Shown: positions 46,805-58,600, numbered from the stretch's first letter. The stretch is DNA of 64,000 nucleotides from Pyrrhosoma nymphula (GCA_963573305.1 OY754329.1:147943266-148007265); one strand, 5' to 3'. Made by a program: numbers and translations. The notes: generated from the sequence alone by a model not told the origin.

Positions 46805-47180
46805 TTAAATGATGGAACGTCGTGTCGCGTCGCGACGGGCTCTTAGAACTCTGTTCACTAGAGAAGAAAATCAACTTGAGGAAGAGCTCAGCTAGGGAGC
46901 ATGTAAAACGGATTTAAACGCTAAGTTTGCATGGTTAAAAATTAAGAACGATAAATAAATCTTACTCAATGAATCATACCTGAAAGAACTTCTTACCCAA
47001 GGAAGTGTTCGTGACGAGGAGTTAGATGTATAAATGCAAAAGGCGGGAGAATACGAGTTACACATGGAGAAATAAATACTGAGCCTCATCGCCGGAGAAT
47101 TAGGAAGCGAAAAAAGACGAAACCGCACTCTAACAATAAATTTGAAATTACCAAAATTAGAAATTAAAATATTAACGGCA
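46805..47180 (+). pseudogene. Gag-like relic of the LTR retrotransposon
   Basis: The frame is interrupted by several stops but keeps the helical, glutamate/lysine-rich N-terminal Gag character (RRALRTLFTREENQLEEEL near 46823; ESYLKELLTQGSVRDEELDV near 46972) and ends with LKLPKLEI at about 47141-47166. Everything that normally follows (zinc knuckle, pol) is missing. BEL/Pao is my best guess; a Gypsy-type Gag cannot be excluded. Confidence 0.55.
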
Positions 47181-47396
47181 GTATATAGCCTCAGCATATT
47201 CTCCTATCACGATGGTGGGAGGGACCATTATGGCTACGACAACCACCAAGCGCATGGTTAACGATCACATGTTACCTTCTGCTGAGGAGATTGAAGAGGA
47301 AAGAAGATATAACATAGTAGTTGCAACAGATACCCTTCATAAGACATTTAATTGACATTTGAATAATGGAAATTGGACATTTGACAGAACAAGACG

Positions 47397-47572
47397 TGTT
47401 GAATAGAGTAATTAATTTTTATGAAAATAATGTTGGTATTTGTATAAAATGCTGTTTATTTGTTAGTTATTATTATGAGTTGTTAAAAAATATTAAAATA
47501 AAAGGGAAGTGCCGAATACTTACAATTAAATTGGAAAGTTTTTAAAGATTCGTACGAAATAACATGGAAACA
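47397..47572 (+). repeat. 3' LTR
   Basis: Direct partner of the 5' LTR, with the shared words TGTTGAATAGAGTAATT, ATGAAAATAATGTTG and AATAAAAGGGAAGTG. It ends GGAAACA just before the second ACTGG. Confidence 0.65.
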
Positions 47573-47577
47573 ACTGG

Positions 47578-48378
47578 AAAATACCTTGCTGATAACTGTT
47601 CTCAAGATAAAATTATTGCGAAAAGTGGTAGGCCAAAATAACTTTTCGTAGAAAATCATACCTTAAACTCTTCACGATTGTCATTTGTATTAACGCCAAG
47701 GAACATAAAAGCCTTGAAGAGGTGAAAACGTTCATAATGTACTTCTTCACCCACTGGAAAAAGTAACTTAGACTTAAATTAGCCTTGCTCCGCGTGGCCA
47801 TTTATTACTCGACAATATTCCCAGTTAAATCGTCATCAAATAACGTCAATCACATTTCTACAACGTTTATCGCATTTCTTACTATGTAAGAACAAATGAA
47901 AGTATCTCTTTTTCCTTCATTGCGGTTGATTTCCCTCCCAAGCAAAATCTGATGCACACTCTACAACTCCATCAACTTATCCATTCACCTTCTATAGCAA
48001 CTCTACGAGTCGCAATTAGAATTGAACTTCTATCAAGAGCTGGAAAAAGGATCTATTTGTAACAACCTCACCGCACAGATTGAAAAGTAATTAATTTTTT
48101 TAACCGGAATTTACGTTAATTTATGATTCCAATACATTTATTTCTTTCACGGTAACTAGACCGCTTCACTAGTGAACGAGAAACCTTACGCGAGTTCACC
48201 CTCGAATGGCAGCCAACCCTCAAGGACTAGCTGCACAAGCTAGCTTGCGAATGGTAACGTAAGCTGTCTAGAAGATCGATGCGACACGACATGGGTCAGC
48301 GATACCGTAGTCCAGATCAGCCTTCAAACGTCCCCATGACGGGTCTCAGCTTGATAAATGCCATCGTATTAGAAGGCA
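47578..48378. other. AT-rich spacer, nothing recognised
   Basis: Short frames only, no repeat boundary. Confidence 0.5.
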
Positions 48379-48945
48379 ATGTCTCTCATATTTTTTTTTA
48401 CTAGCCCTAAGATTCGTGCTCCAGAGCCCTTCGATCGTTTGCCCTTTACCACGACCACCGTCCCCCGAAATAACTCTTCCCACCCCTTCCACTGCCACCC
48501 ACGCTTTCTGACCTGTTCCGCTCCCTTGCGGGGAAAAACTCAACGCTTCCCTGGACAGGAAACGCTCCTCAATCAACACAACAAATCCAACACTGCCCTC
48601 AGCCTCCTCCTCCTCCCTTGGCTGGCCAAATTGAAAGGCATTCCTGGACAAAGCGCAAGTGGAGGTCTCTCGGAAGTCAATTCCTCTTTCGCATCCCAAT
48701 CTCCTATTCGGAAAGCCAACGAGTTCGTCGATTATTTAGCATTTTTCGCGAGAGCGAAAAAGGTTACGCCAGGAATAAAGCAACGCACTCCAGCTCCGAA
48801 TTCCATTCACTTATTGATTGGGGCAACCGGAGTGTATCATTTTTTGATCCGATCCAATGCAGTATCAGAGAACAAAAAATCGAGATGTAATCATTCACAG
48901 TACCTTGAATTGGGAATACTAAGCATCACTTTTCGTATTTCGTAG
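48379..48945 (+). other. 188-codon open reading frame, coding status doubtful
   Basis: This is the second longest open frame of the window. The product starts MSLIFFFTSPKIRAPEP, is rich in serine, proline and threonine in its first half and has no motif I recognise. A 117-codon frame overlaps it on the opposite strand. GC is raised over 48400-48720, which lowers stop frequency. I cannot support a gene call. Confidence 0.2.
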
Positions 48946-50050
48946 AAAGAGATGGACGAGTCAAATGCCCGAAACATCTTTTTAAAATAAAATCCATTTG
49001 TAGCAACAGTTAAACATTATGAAAGAACAATTATTGGCTAATTTTTATTAAAATGTCATCAAAAATTTCATTTATTTAAGATTTATGTTGACTATCCCAA
49101 GCTGCGGCTAAGTTTGCATTGCATTTGATTCCCTATGGCATTAAAATAAGAAGATTAGTTGATGCAAAGATAGCCCATGATGACTCGATAATTTTATTCT
49201 GTGGTACCTACTCAAGGCGTAGTTTAGATGATTAAATCAGCCAGATCGTTGTGTGGATCTTATAAAATACAGTATTCTGCACTATGTATTGAAACATTCC
49301 AGTTAATGACACATGCAATACCATAATTGATCCACAAAGTGCAATACATTTTTTTCTATTTGATGCACACTACCCCGTATTATCCTTTAAGATTAGACTC
49401 AAACAAATCTAATTTTATAAAAACTCCTTGATATATATCTTTCTTCTGACAAATCGATAATTAAAAATGCTTCAAACAATTATTTCAAAGTTAGCGAATG
49501 TGATTAAAAACATATATACCTTCCCAAATAATAGCATGTAGCATTTACTTAACATTATCACAATGCGTTATCCACTTTGCGAAGGTGTGGACTATCTCAT
49601 ACATTCTGAGGGGGGTGAGATTATTGTCAAGCAAATTCATGACACAGTGAAAGAGAAATCAGATAATAATTATGTATACAAATTGTACATCAGGAGATAA
49701 AACAGATTTTGTAAACATCATCTTCGTTTGCCGAATAAAAGGGCAGAGGGAAAGGTATTTTCGATACAATTATTCTACTCGGTATATGATAATTGATCAT
49801 AAAATTAAACTCATACGAGCTAAACAGTGTATTAGAACAGCTGAGGTCTTAAACTTCATATGACAGAAATATTTTTGCATCATACATAATAAAGTATTCC
49901 CAGTAATGATACTAGAAAAAAAGGAATAAACAACCTTTTCATGGTTATACGTGCTTTAATTAAGGCGCAGAGGTACAAAATTGCATCTTAGCACGTTTTA
50001 CTTACAATGGAAAAAACCTAAATCTACGAGAGAAAATCCATCTGAGCAGG
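48946..50050. other. AT-rich spacer, nothing recognised
   Basis: Short frames only. Confidence 0.5.
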
Positions 50051-50102
50051 GGAATTGAACTACGGACCTATGGTTTGCACATACCACTACTCTAACTAGG
50101 CT
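50051..50102 (-). mobile_element. tRNA-derived SINE head
   Basis: On the minus strand AGCCTAGTTAGAGTAGTGG (A box, 50084-50102) and TAGTTCAATTCC (B box, 50051-50062) are spaced as in a tRNA. The A box resembles that of the SINE at 27679. The body would extend towards lower coordinates but lacks landmarks, and the 5' end of the tRNA-like part is not pairable. Confidence 0.55.
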
Positions 50103-51099
50103 TCCTAGAACGGCTGCGGTTCATTTTACAGTCTAGTGTTTTTTTCTCGTGGAAATTTAAGCGTATACCATTCCAAGAAGCTTTGAGTTTGAGAAGTTTT
50201 GAAGCAAAAAATTTCATTATGAGATCTTTTTCTTTACTGTGTAATATACTCTCATAATTTACTTTTCTTTAAAGTCTACATGAACAGAGCCTCCTAATTC
50301 AAATTCGGCGACGTAAGTATCACTCGACTAACAAAATATAATTTGGTATAATTCATAAAATGTATTTCCGACACTTGAGATCTTTATCAATTTTTATTCA
50401 ATGTATTTTTAAAAAATGAATTTAATGGTGGCATAGACAAATAGGCGTTACCGCACCTCCCCGAGCTAAAAATGCAGCTCGAATACCGTCTTGGACATTA
50501 TTGAAATGAAAACCAATTTAATTAATTCTGCCCTCCCTATAATTCATTTGACTCAGCAGATAACAGATCCGGCGGACAGATCACCCGTCGTTCGAGATAG
50601 TAAACATCGATCTCCAACACATTTCCACTCAGCTTAATCGAATAGACGCGCAAATCCGATACAATATTGATCCTTCTCTGTCTTTCCCAAAAATTACAAT
50701 AAAATAACTAGACTGCATCTGCTGAGTGACGACTTCATTACAATCGCCACCTCAAATCATTCTGAGGCTCCCTCAGGATTCCCTCGTGCTCGGTCACCTC
50801 TAAGGCGCACGAAGATGTCGCTGAGAATTAGATTCGGGTCATGAAATATCTTATGGGTTAAAAGAGAGAAAAAGAGAAGAAAGGAGTGGTGAATCGAATA
50901 GATCAGGGAATTTTTGCATTAGTATATCCATCGTCCCTCATCAACGATGCAGATTGGTACTATGATCTCTTCTTTGACAAAAAGGTTGTTCAGAGTCGTT
51001 CACCACTCGTCGTCAATTTATTTATAATCTCATCAAAAAATACAAGGCCAATTACATCGGAAAAATAACAGCAGTAAATAAATATTAAAAAATTAATTA

Positions 51100-51640
51100 C
51101 AAAGGCAGCGATGAACAATTCACAACCAAAACAGCCAGCGTTACACGAGAGCAGAATTAGGATAGGGAGGAGTGCGACAGATACGGGAAGAATAAACAGG
51201 ATGGAATTCAGAGACACTTATCATCGTAGCATTACATGTAGACGGGAGCCTGAAGAAGAAGACCGCTTGGAGAAAGAGAGACGTGGGGTGCACCACCCCA
51301 CCAATGAAATAGATCATTCAAGCGAATGGTCCGTGGAGGAGTCCGTCGACAGAAAAGTCAAAGTAGTACAGGTGATATACGAGTATAGTTTCCATTGACT
51401 ATTTTCATGAAAAACTTGCGATCGAGAAAAGCGCATGAGAGCAGAATTAGGAGGGAGGGAAAATTACGACGATGGGGGTCACTCTGGGAGGAGATTCCGT
51501 GGAAAGTGATGACCTTACTTTACCGAGACAGTAGTTGTTTAGAAGTAAATGTTGGAGAAGCAATGTGTAAAATCAGTAGTGACAGTAGTAGCAAATGGCA
51601 GGGCCCGATCATGGAGAGAAATAAATTCATTTTTTCTAAT
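51100..51640. other. Purine-rich DNA with an internal 20-bp direct repeat
   Basis: CA[C/T]GAGAGCAGAATTAGGA occurs at about 51140 and again at about 51433. Two open frames (51111-51398 and 51395-51841) both translate it as HESRIR. They are rich in charged residues because the plus strand is purine-rich. No domain is recognised, and a segmental duplication or an unrecognised repeat is more likely than a gene. Confidence 0.4.
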
Positions 51641-51720
51641 AGTGGTGGCATGGATAAAGTACCCAAGGGTCACGAGTTCGAGTCTTACCTCGATCATGGA
51701 TGTTTTCCTTGTCTTAAGAT
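51641..51720 (+). mobile_element. Degenerate tRNA-derived SINE head
   Basis: AGTGGTGGCATGGATAAAGTACC (A-box-like, from 51641) precedes CACGAGTTCGAGTCTTACC (B box GAGTTCGAGTC at 51674-51684). The spacing is shorter than in a tRNA, suggesting a small deletion between the boxes. Confidence 0.5.
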
Positions 51721-52189
51721 TCAGTTCCTTAGCAGTTGGAGAAACCAAAACTCAAGAAAAGCACTGCAGTTTTTGAATTCCTTGAGTAAGTCATTCAAAA
51801 ACGGCCATAATTCAGAGGGTTACGAGAGAAACGAAAACTAGAGGTAAGATGGCAGGAAGGGGAGGAGCAAAGACTCATTATTGAGATCATGGTGGGAAAG
51901 ATGAAACAATAAAGAGGGTAAGAACGTGGAGCAGAAGGCATGTCGCTTGCGAGGAAGAACTTCGAATGACTTTTTTTCGGAATACCTACTGATTTTTATG
52001 CTTGACAGATACGTGCAATGATAGACATGCAGTTGCTATTTTACATTTTAATGCGACTGGTATTACCTAACTTCGAGTCACACATCTACATCCCAGCCGC
52101 CTTTTGATAAGTTCCTCCATCTCAAATTAAAATTAAAACCATTACTCCAACTTTAAAGCCTTGAACACGCATAAGTAACCTTTCACTGG

Positions 52190-52530
52190 GTTGATGACGT
52201 CGTACACGCTGCCACCGCCTATGAGATTAAAGGGCCGGCCGCCACGCTGCCACCGCAAATTTCATCGACCCCCACTTCTAGAACGTGTCAATTCCAGTTC
52301 AGTTGCACAGCTGTACAAGTTGATGAACTTACGCGTTGCTACCCGATAACTGCGGATCCATGATAGCGCGATGCGTGAGTGAATGACCACGCAATGATTC
52401 AAGTACGAATGGCGAGTGTTTTCAGTTTCCAAAGCCTCGGCGAGCAGGCTCCGGTAATAGAGGAACGCGTCACGTCACGGTTACCTCTCAGCGAGCTTCT
52501 GCGGGTCGCTGACTGCGAAACGCATTGTTT
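52190..52530. other. CpG-richer patch with short direct repeat
   Basis: CACGCTGCCACCGC occurs twice, near 52206 and 52241. GACGTC and GGCCGGCC words lie between and around them. No gene is recognised. Confidence 0.45.
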
Positions 52531-54369
52531 AGCTGTTTCAAAAATGGATTCTAAAATATTTTGCGAAACTATAGTCGAAAATTGAGTCGAATTGATCCTG
52601 TCAAGATCCTGTGAGACATTCTGTGTTCTAAAGCCAAAACAACACAGGCTACAAGTTTTCCTTAAATTTGGTCGCTAACTCCAAAATGTGCCGTCTGATT
52701 GGAAATGAATTGGTTCCTCCCGAAACTATCTTCTGTAAAATACCGCAGTTTTCTCCTCCTAGCTATTGTGCTCATCTCTGTCTCCTTTCTCCTACAGCAA
52801 AAAATCTCTTTTTTCTCTTTCCCGATTGAACCCAACGCGCTGCAACCATCGGGAATTTGGACGCATCCTTGAAATACAACGAAACCCGTGAACATGAAGG
52901 CCAACATCACGCATCAGGAATACGTTTTTCTTGAAAAACAATGCTCTTACAGTTGACGGTCACAGCTGTCAACTACCACGTTTAAAGCCACATTAGCCTG
53001 AGGGAACACCTTCACACGATCTCACTTCGATGCTCAAGCTCGAACTTCTCGCGGTGGAGGCCGAAATAAAAGATCGTCTCGTTTAAGGTGAGAAAAAGAG
53101 AATAAGTCCGGGGTCGTGTGAAGTGGGGAGAGGATGTCGGGGGGAGGACAGTGGGAGGAGGAGGCCGATGCGGCGGCGGCGCCGAGCAAAAGATACGGAA
53201 CGCTAAAGCCTGTCGTGCTCTCCCGACTTAAACCATCGAAAAAAAAACAAGGAAAGAAAGAAAACAGGAGGCTTAGAGAGAAAGAGTGAGGTGGAGATGG
53301 TGAGGTGGGGATGGAAATAAAAGGGAGGAATGAAAATGTTCACATCTAGAATCACTCCCGGTTCGCTTGACCCGCTTCCCGTCCTCCACCATTCCAACCG
53401 AGGGAGGAGTTAAAGAAATCCTCACCGCCACCCGCTTGCAAAAAAGGAAGAGGTGTAGGTAAACTTGGATACCAGAAGTAGACCGTACTGAAGGCTCAAA
53501 TCTTTTGCAAAAGCGTGATTACACTACCTTCCATTTAAAATACACTCGTTGCCTCGTTTAACGATTGTATTGCCCCTTTTAATCTCCACTAATTTATTCT
53601 GCTCGCTGTTTTTACTGCTCTCTTACAGCGTTACCAACCAAACTAGTTTCCATGACCTGTGCGAAACGGTCTTTTCAATTACTGTGCAACCATTTTGATG
53701 ATGCTGAAATGTTTACACGTGCACCCTGTCGCCATTTTTCACACCATATTAGTAATTAAACATGCACGCCAAAGACTTTACCATAGAGTCAGACTATTTA
53801 TATTACGAGTATTATCTTACTAATTGCATGAAAAGGAATGGTAAGACGACCCCAGGTAAGCAAACGATAGTGAATGATCTTGAATAAATGTTTGGTGTGA
53901 GGCAATTTTATCACAAGCTACAGGAATTAACATCACATATAATTAGTCAAGTTTCATTTGTTTCAAATGATCAAGACTGCCTTAACGACTCATCAGATAC
54001 AACTTGGAAGTTACATAATCTTAAAATTATATCTAACACAAGGAGATCTATTAGCTGCAACATTGAAATTTCCATAAATTCTTGTAAATGGCTTGTGTCT
54101 ACGTCACGAACATGATGTGGAAATTGACAATATTTTTGAGAACCTCGAAAAGAGAAAGATTAAGAAATGTGTCGCTAAATGCATAGGCAAATATAATTAC
54201 GTACAACAAAAAAGAAACTAAGGGATGGTTCATAACGGATATCCGTATGCCCGAAGTCTCATTCACTCAGTGATACTAAAGGCTAATACTTCCTCATAAA
54301 AGAGAGCGTCACTATAGCCATAGAGTGGAAACCTGTGGTGTTACAAGAAGGTTACAATTGTTACAAGGT

Positions 54370-54397
54370 CTTGTAAGGTTACAATTAACCTTACAAG
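54370..54397. repeat. Hairpin with 12-bp stem in a TTACAAG-rich patch
   Basis: CTTGTAAGGTTA and TAACCTTACAAG flank CAAT. TTACAAGAAGG is also repeated directly at 54341-54351 and 54391-54401. Confidence 0.7.
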
Positions 54398-55583
54398 AAG
54401 GAATTACGATAATGACAGAGCATATAACTTTACAGAATCAAATTTCCTTATAATAGGATTGTGTATCCGAGGCCTCTCTTAACGGCCCTCCCTCAATCAG
54501 GTGACGTTTCTACCATATCATGGATGGCACGATGCATTTCCCTCAGTAGACGACTTACACTTCACAGCATCCAGGTTTTAACCGATAAGAAATATTGAGC
54601 TTAAACTCCTAACCAACAAGGTTAATAAATTCTAAGCAATTCTAGGAAAATAAAAAAATCGATGAGTTAAGCAGATGAAGCAATCCAACCCTGTCGTTGG
54701 TTTCACTAGCCTATTTAAGCCTGGAAGATAAATACGGGACGATAAACAATAAGGCAGGATTATTTTTATGGGATATATATGAAGTGGTTTTATTAACCTA
54801 CTTTTAGTTCACATTAACAAGTTTCCAAAGTAGATCATGAGCAAAGCAAAAATAGACCTAAATTTTAGGTATTTAAGGAAATTAACATATGTTACGCGGG
54901 AGAGAACTAATTAATCAAATAGTGTAGCATGCAATGATGAAAAGGAAAGTAGGACTTTTTAGGCCGAGAACGTTTAGTCTAGATCATCTCGAGGTGTAAG
55001 CATTTCCCGAGGCAATAAATTCAGCAACGTTCGTTTGTTTTACATGCTTAGGTTTATGACGGTGGCGATGCAAACCACAACAAAAATTTTGCACAGCATC
55101 CATTTGTTTACAACCTATTTATACGACTCCCGAGACAATCGTCCCTGGAGGGAAGCTTAGTGCTTCTAGGAAACATTCATTCAAGCGACTCCAGTTGTTC
55201 CGAGGAGAAAGGAGCGAAAACTCCCCAAGAAAACTTTTGGCACTAGAAACCTTTATCCCCGACAACGGTCGTAAGTTCCCTTTTTTTCCTCATTTCCGCA
55301 GTCTCTTTATGATCACGTACGCTCCCTATCCAAGCAACGCGCACATTAGCCTCTTCACAGTGCTCTCTTGACACAGAGCTCGTAAATTCGCAGATGCCCG
55401 AAGCTAACTCTTCGCATATTTGGCTCAAGGACGCAAACTCAGACCTGCATTAGTAGGTGAATTGGCGAAGACGCTATCTCACTGTAAATTCAAAATTACT
55501 TCTCTGAGGGAAAGCATTTTGATCTGAATTTGCACAAAGCAGAATAAATTAAAAAATAAGAACGCTTCTTTAGACATTACAGA

Positions 55584-55604
55584 TTTGGTGGTTAAACCAC
55601 CAAA
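55584..55604. repeat. Short palindrome
   Basis: TTTGGTGGTT and AACCACCAAA pair around one A. Confidence 0.75.
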
Positions 55605-56429
55605 ACTCAAAATAATGTAAATAATGTACATTTGATCCAACAGCGTATGGTTTCAAGGCTAAATTCAAAGAACGCTTAATGAATGCTTCGTACATCAGTG
55701 CTTTTCGGATGCATTCTAATCCTTATGTGCTGACGAAGGCGCATTAAGGGTAAATCTATTAGATTTTCATCATTCTAATTAACATCTCTCAATTTTTACA
55801 TGAAATTCTTACAAGGTTAATACATCCATACGAATATGAAAATCGAACAAAATCTTCAAGAATGTTTTCTAACTCCGACGAATCCGGACTCATCACGGGT
55901 AAAGTTGCAATAATGTAAAAATTTCCCCCCGAAGGTTGCAAGTCTTTCCGTGCGTCATTTACGTAAAATTTACCTGTGAATGGTTATTTAAGAAAGCGAC
56001 AGACAGCTGAGGGTATTTGAACCATTGGGGAAATGTGGATAAACGAAGGGAGCGGAGTAAGGGTGGAGAGAAACCTTATGCCTGCATTAGCTTACCCTTA
56101 AGGTGGCTGGACTGGTAATAGTGGATCATTGAGTGTCCATTTTAATATTTTTTCAAGAATTTCCAAAAAACATTCATGGGCCACATTTAATTTAATTAAA
56201 TCTATGTACGAAGTGGAGCCCACCATGCATGCAGAAATGTTAATGATGCTACGATTATATTTTACAATTTTTCCCTTAATTAAAGCATGTCATGGCTTGA
56301 GTATTCGGTGTGGTACCCGAAATTTCGGCGAAAGTTATAGATAAATATTTTTTTTCATATTTGACTCGGCGTGACACATTGATATTCGTTTGCGAGCATT
56401 ATAATAATATGAAATGCATTATCACGCTT

Positions 56430-57427
56430 AGAAGAAAACCGGTATCTTCTTATTGTAAAAATCCCTGGTTTACACAAATATCAAATAGTTCAAAAAAGTC
56501 TTCTTTGTTTAGATTTGTGTTTTTAATTCAGATTTTCTAATTGTATATAACAATATAGTTAACCAAATCAAGGGGGATATTTGTGAAAAGTGATTTCAAG
56601 CAGAGTGAGCAAATTTTATGATTTAATGGAATTTTTCGTTATTTTATTTTTTCAAAAACATTGAAATATTGTATTTCTCAGAGGATAAATGCGTACGCTG
56701 GAAATGAATTTAGCGCATTCATAAGTTGGGCTGTTCACAAAACTGACTACTGGACTGAGAGGATTGACAGGTTTGTGATCTTTAACTAATTGTAAGCCAT
56801 AAAGCTTGGGTGGAGTGCTATTGGTTTTTGAAAGTTTGTATTTAGCTTTGAAATCAATTTAATTTTCTTTAAAAAGGTTTTTAACGCGAGCATTTACTTT
56901 AGTTTGAAGTGGTATTCTATGGTTTTTTTTAGATCCAGCGTAGATTTTGTTGCCACCGAGTAATTCGTGAATTTTTCCATAATTTCTTTTTACACACAGC
57001 TGCTTCGTTGTTCGTTTTATCTGCTTTAAGTATAAAAATATCGTGGATAGTTTTAAAAAGATTTTATTTTTTTGAAGAAGTTCGTTCAGTGGATTAAATA
57101 TATCTGAGCATTGTGTTTCTTTTTGTATGAAGTTAGTAATGATATCATTGCATTGGGCTCTAATTTTGTCCCCCATGGATGGATTTTTTAGTTCGGATAA
57201 AATACTATCTATATCTGCTAACATTTGTGTCACTGGAAAACCATTGGTTGTGTACGGAAGACCAAATGTTTGACATAGGCTGAGAAAATAAGTTATATCT
57301 TTAGGTATCGAGATTGAAATAAAATTTTTTTAGCCATTTGAAATAATCTATTTGTATACATTTTTAGGTTAGCTTTTGAAATTTGTTGTCTTTGTTGGAC
57401 TTCATTGAAGTATTGTTCATAGAACTG
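56430..57427 (-). pseudogene. Penelope-like retroelement reverse-transcriptase relic
   Basis: Read on the minus strand, blocks of a PLE reverse transcriptase appear in the right order: QFYEQYFNEVQQRQQIS (from 57427), IPKDITYFLSLCQTFGLPY, QMLADIDSILSELK, IFILKADKTNNEA, VKRNYGKIHELLGG, PPKLYGLQLVKDHKPVNPLS with VNSPTYECAKFI close behind, and SLFTNIPLDLVNY (56594-56556), the region of RT motif A. KADK-N, the LYGL..VKDH...PLSP..S..NSPTY block and SLFTN-P are diagnostic of PLEs. Several frameshifts and stops (for example TAA at 56859-56861) break it. The palm motif with the catalytic YADD-like loop and the GIY-YIG endonuclease are not recognisable, so it is truncated and dead. Confidence 0.8.
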
Positions 57428-57839
57428 CTATTAACGTGCAAGAAAAGAATTGTAAATATTCTTTCTATTCTTAATTGTAGACATCTATCTATAAACAAGA
57501 AATAATTAAATAATTAAGGAATAGAGACGTCGAGAAGAGAAATCATCGGGATATATATTTAAGTTGGCACACTACTGGGAACCTTTCACGACCGCCACAG
57601 GTACGGGTGTAACACGCGGACTCGGGCCAGGGGCGAAACCTTGTTTTCACCGTCCGCTAAGGAATTTCGGGAGGGAAACAGAAAATTGGCCAAGAGGAAA
57701 ACGGCTGTGGGGTGGAGGCAGAGAAGGAAAAGGGAGCGTCCTTTTTCCCAGGGGGCACGAAATCAATATTTCCATTATCCGTTTAATCTCGTTTCCAGGT
57801 CCCAGACCCATGTGGTCGGAAAATAACAGGGAGGCCAGT

Positions 57840-58185
57840 GGAGGAGGGACGTGAGGGAGTGGGAGGAGGAGAAGGAAGGAGGGTGAGAGTTTAGTGTGCA
57901 GGGAGGCGGTGAGGAGGTAGAAGAGGCAAAGGAGGGGTGAGAGGGTGGGACGGGGGGCGCGGGAGGGTGGAGGCCCCCTAAGTGAAATAAGTGAGGGAGT
58001 TCCCCGCCACCAGTTTCGTGCTCGCGAGAAAATAAAAAGGTGAGATGGATAGAGAGGGAGTGGGAACGAAAGGGTCCCGGCCAAATATGAGGAAACGGAG
58101 GACGTAAATAAGAGAGAAGAAATAACGACCTTCGAGTGGGGGGATGAGAAAAGGAGAGGAAAAAAAGAAAGTTTTAAAGCACATG
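57840..58185. repeat. Long purine-rich tract
   Basis: For about 340 bases the plus strand is mostly G and A (GGAGGAGAAGGAAGGAGGG and similar). The 183-codon minus-strand frame (57647-58198), rich in leucine, serine and proline, is a translation of this tract and is not supported as a gene. Confidence 0.6.
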
Positions 58186-58290
58186 GCGTACCGGTCAAAA
58201 CAAAAAGGTTTTAAAGACCAATTGTGAGAGTGCATTTTTTTTCATTAGCCGTGGAATCCTCCTCCAACAACATGATTCGCATTCAAAATA

Positions 58291-58600
58291 TAGTGTGGAG
58301 GGAGGATATTGAAAATTAAATGGACGGATAAAATAATTTACAAAAGAATTGAAGAGGAAAAGAACATTGTACAGAAAAGAAGAACGAGATGGATTGGGGA
58401 CTCCCTGAAGCGCAATGGGTTTGTGAAGAATATAATTGAAGGAAAAATGGAGGGAAAATCGCAAGAGGAAGGTAAAGGAATAAATGCATAGACCAAACAA
58501 AGAGGAAAGTACATATGAACTACCAGGGATTAAGGGAACTAGCATAAGATAGGGAAGCATGGAGGATTGCAGTCGACCAATCTTAGCATTGAAAAATCAA
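58291..58600 (+). pseudogene. LINE reverse-transcriptase C-terminal fragment (RTE-like)
   Basis: From about 58297 the frame reads RILKIKWTDKIIYKRIEEEK, then RRTRWIGDSLKRNGFVKNII, then EGKMEGKSQ and a stop near 58490. After a frame change YQGLRELA, a stop, and DREAWRIAVDQS follow at about 58517-58581. The order W.DKI / RR..WIG..LK / IEGK.EGK / LRELA.DREAWR..V is the classic region behind the RT domain of RTE-like LINEs. This copy is the clearest of the set. It is 5'-truncated and carries stops. Confidence 0.72.

Larger units (their letters stand above)
46513..47572 (+). mobile_element. Internally deleted LTR retrotransposon (BEL/Pao-like)
   Basis: Two diverged direct repeats of 177 and 176 bp (46513-46689 and 47397-47572), both starting TGTTGAATAGAGTAAT and ending in CA, enclose 707 bp. 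A 5-bp duplication ACTGG (46508-46512 and 47573-47577) flanks the pair. The interior carries a decayed gag-like region in which RRALRTLFTREENQLEEEL, LLNESYLKELLTQGSVRDEE, AGEYELHMEK and LKLPKLEI appear in order. The last motif resembles the start of the conserved Gag block of BEL/Pao elements. No protease, reverse transcriptase or integrase is recognisable. The LTR divergence and stop codons indicate an old, dead insertion. Confidence 0.7.
52590..56420. other. Mostly AT-rich DNA; short inverted repeats only
   Basis: A possible small foldback element with CTTCACACGA at about 53011 and the complement TCGTGTGAAG at about 53115 encloses CpG-rich DNA. A purine tract lies at 53220-53330. Hairpins at 54370-54397 and 55584-55604 are listed separately. 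No gene is recognised. Confidence 0.45.

Noticed and set aside
53005..53125. CTTCACACGA ... TCGTGTGAAG as a MITE
   Set aside because: Inverted termini of about 10 bp are short and no convincing target duplication flanks them; kept only as a note.
55730..55765. CTGACGAAGGCG, a possible hammerhead start
   Set aside because: No GAAAC block or stem I partner follows, so only half of the pattern is present.
57647..58198. 183-codon minus-strand open frame
   Set aside because: It is the complement of a purine tract; the product is low-complexity leucine/serine/proline and shows no domain.
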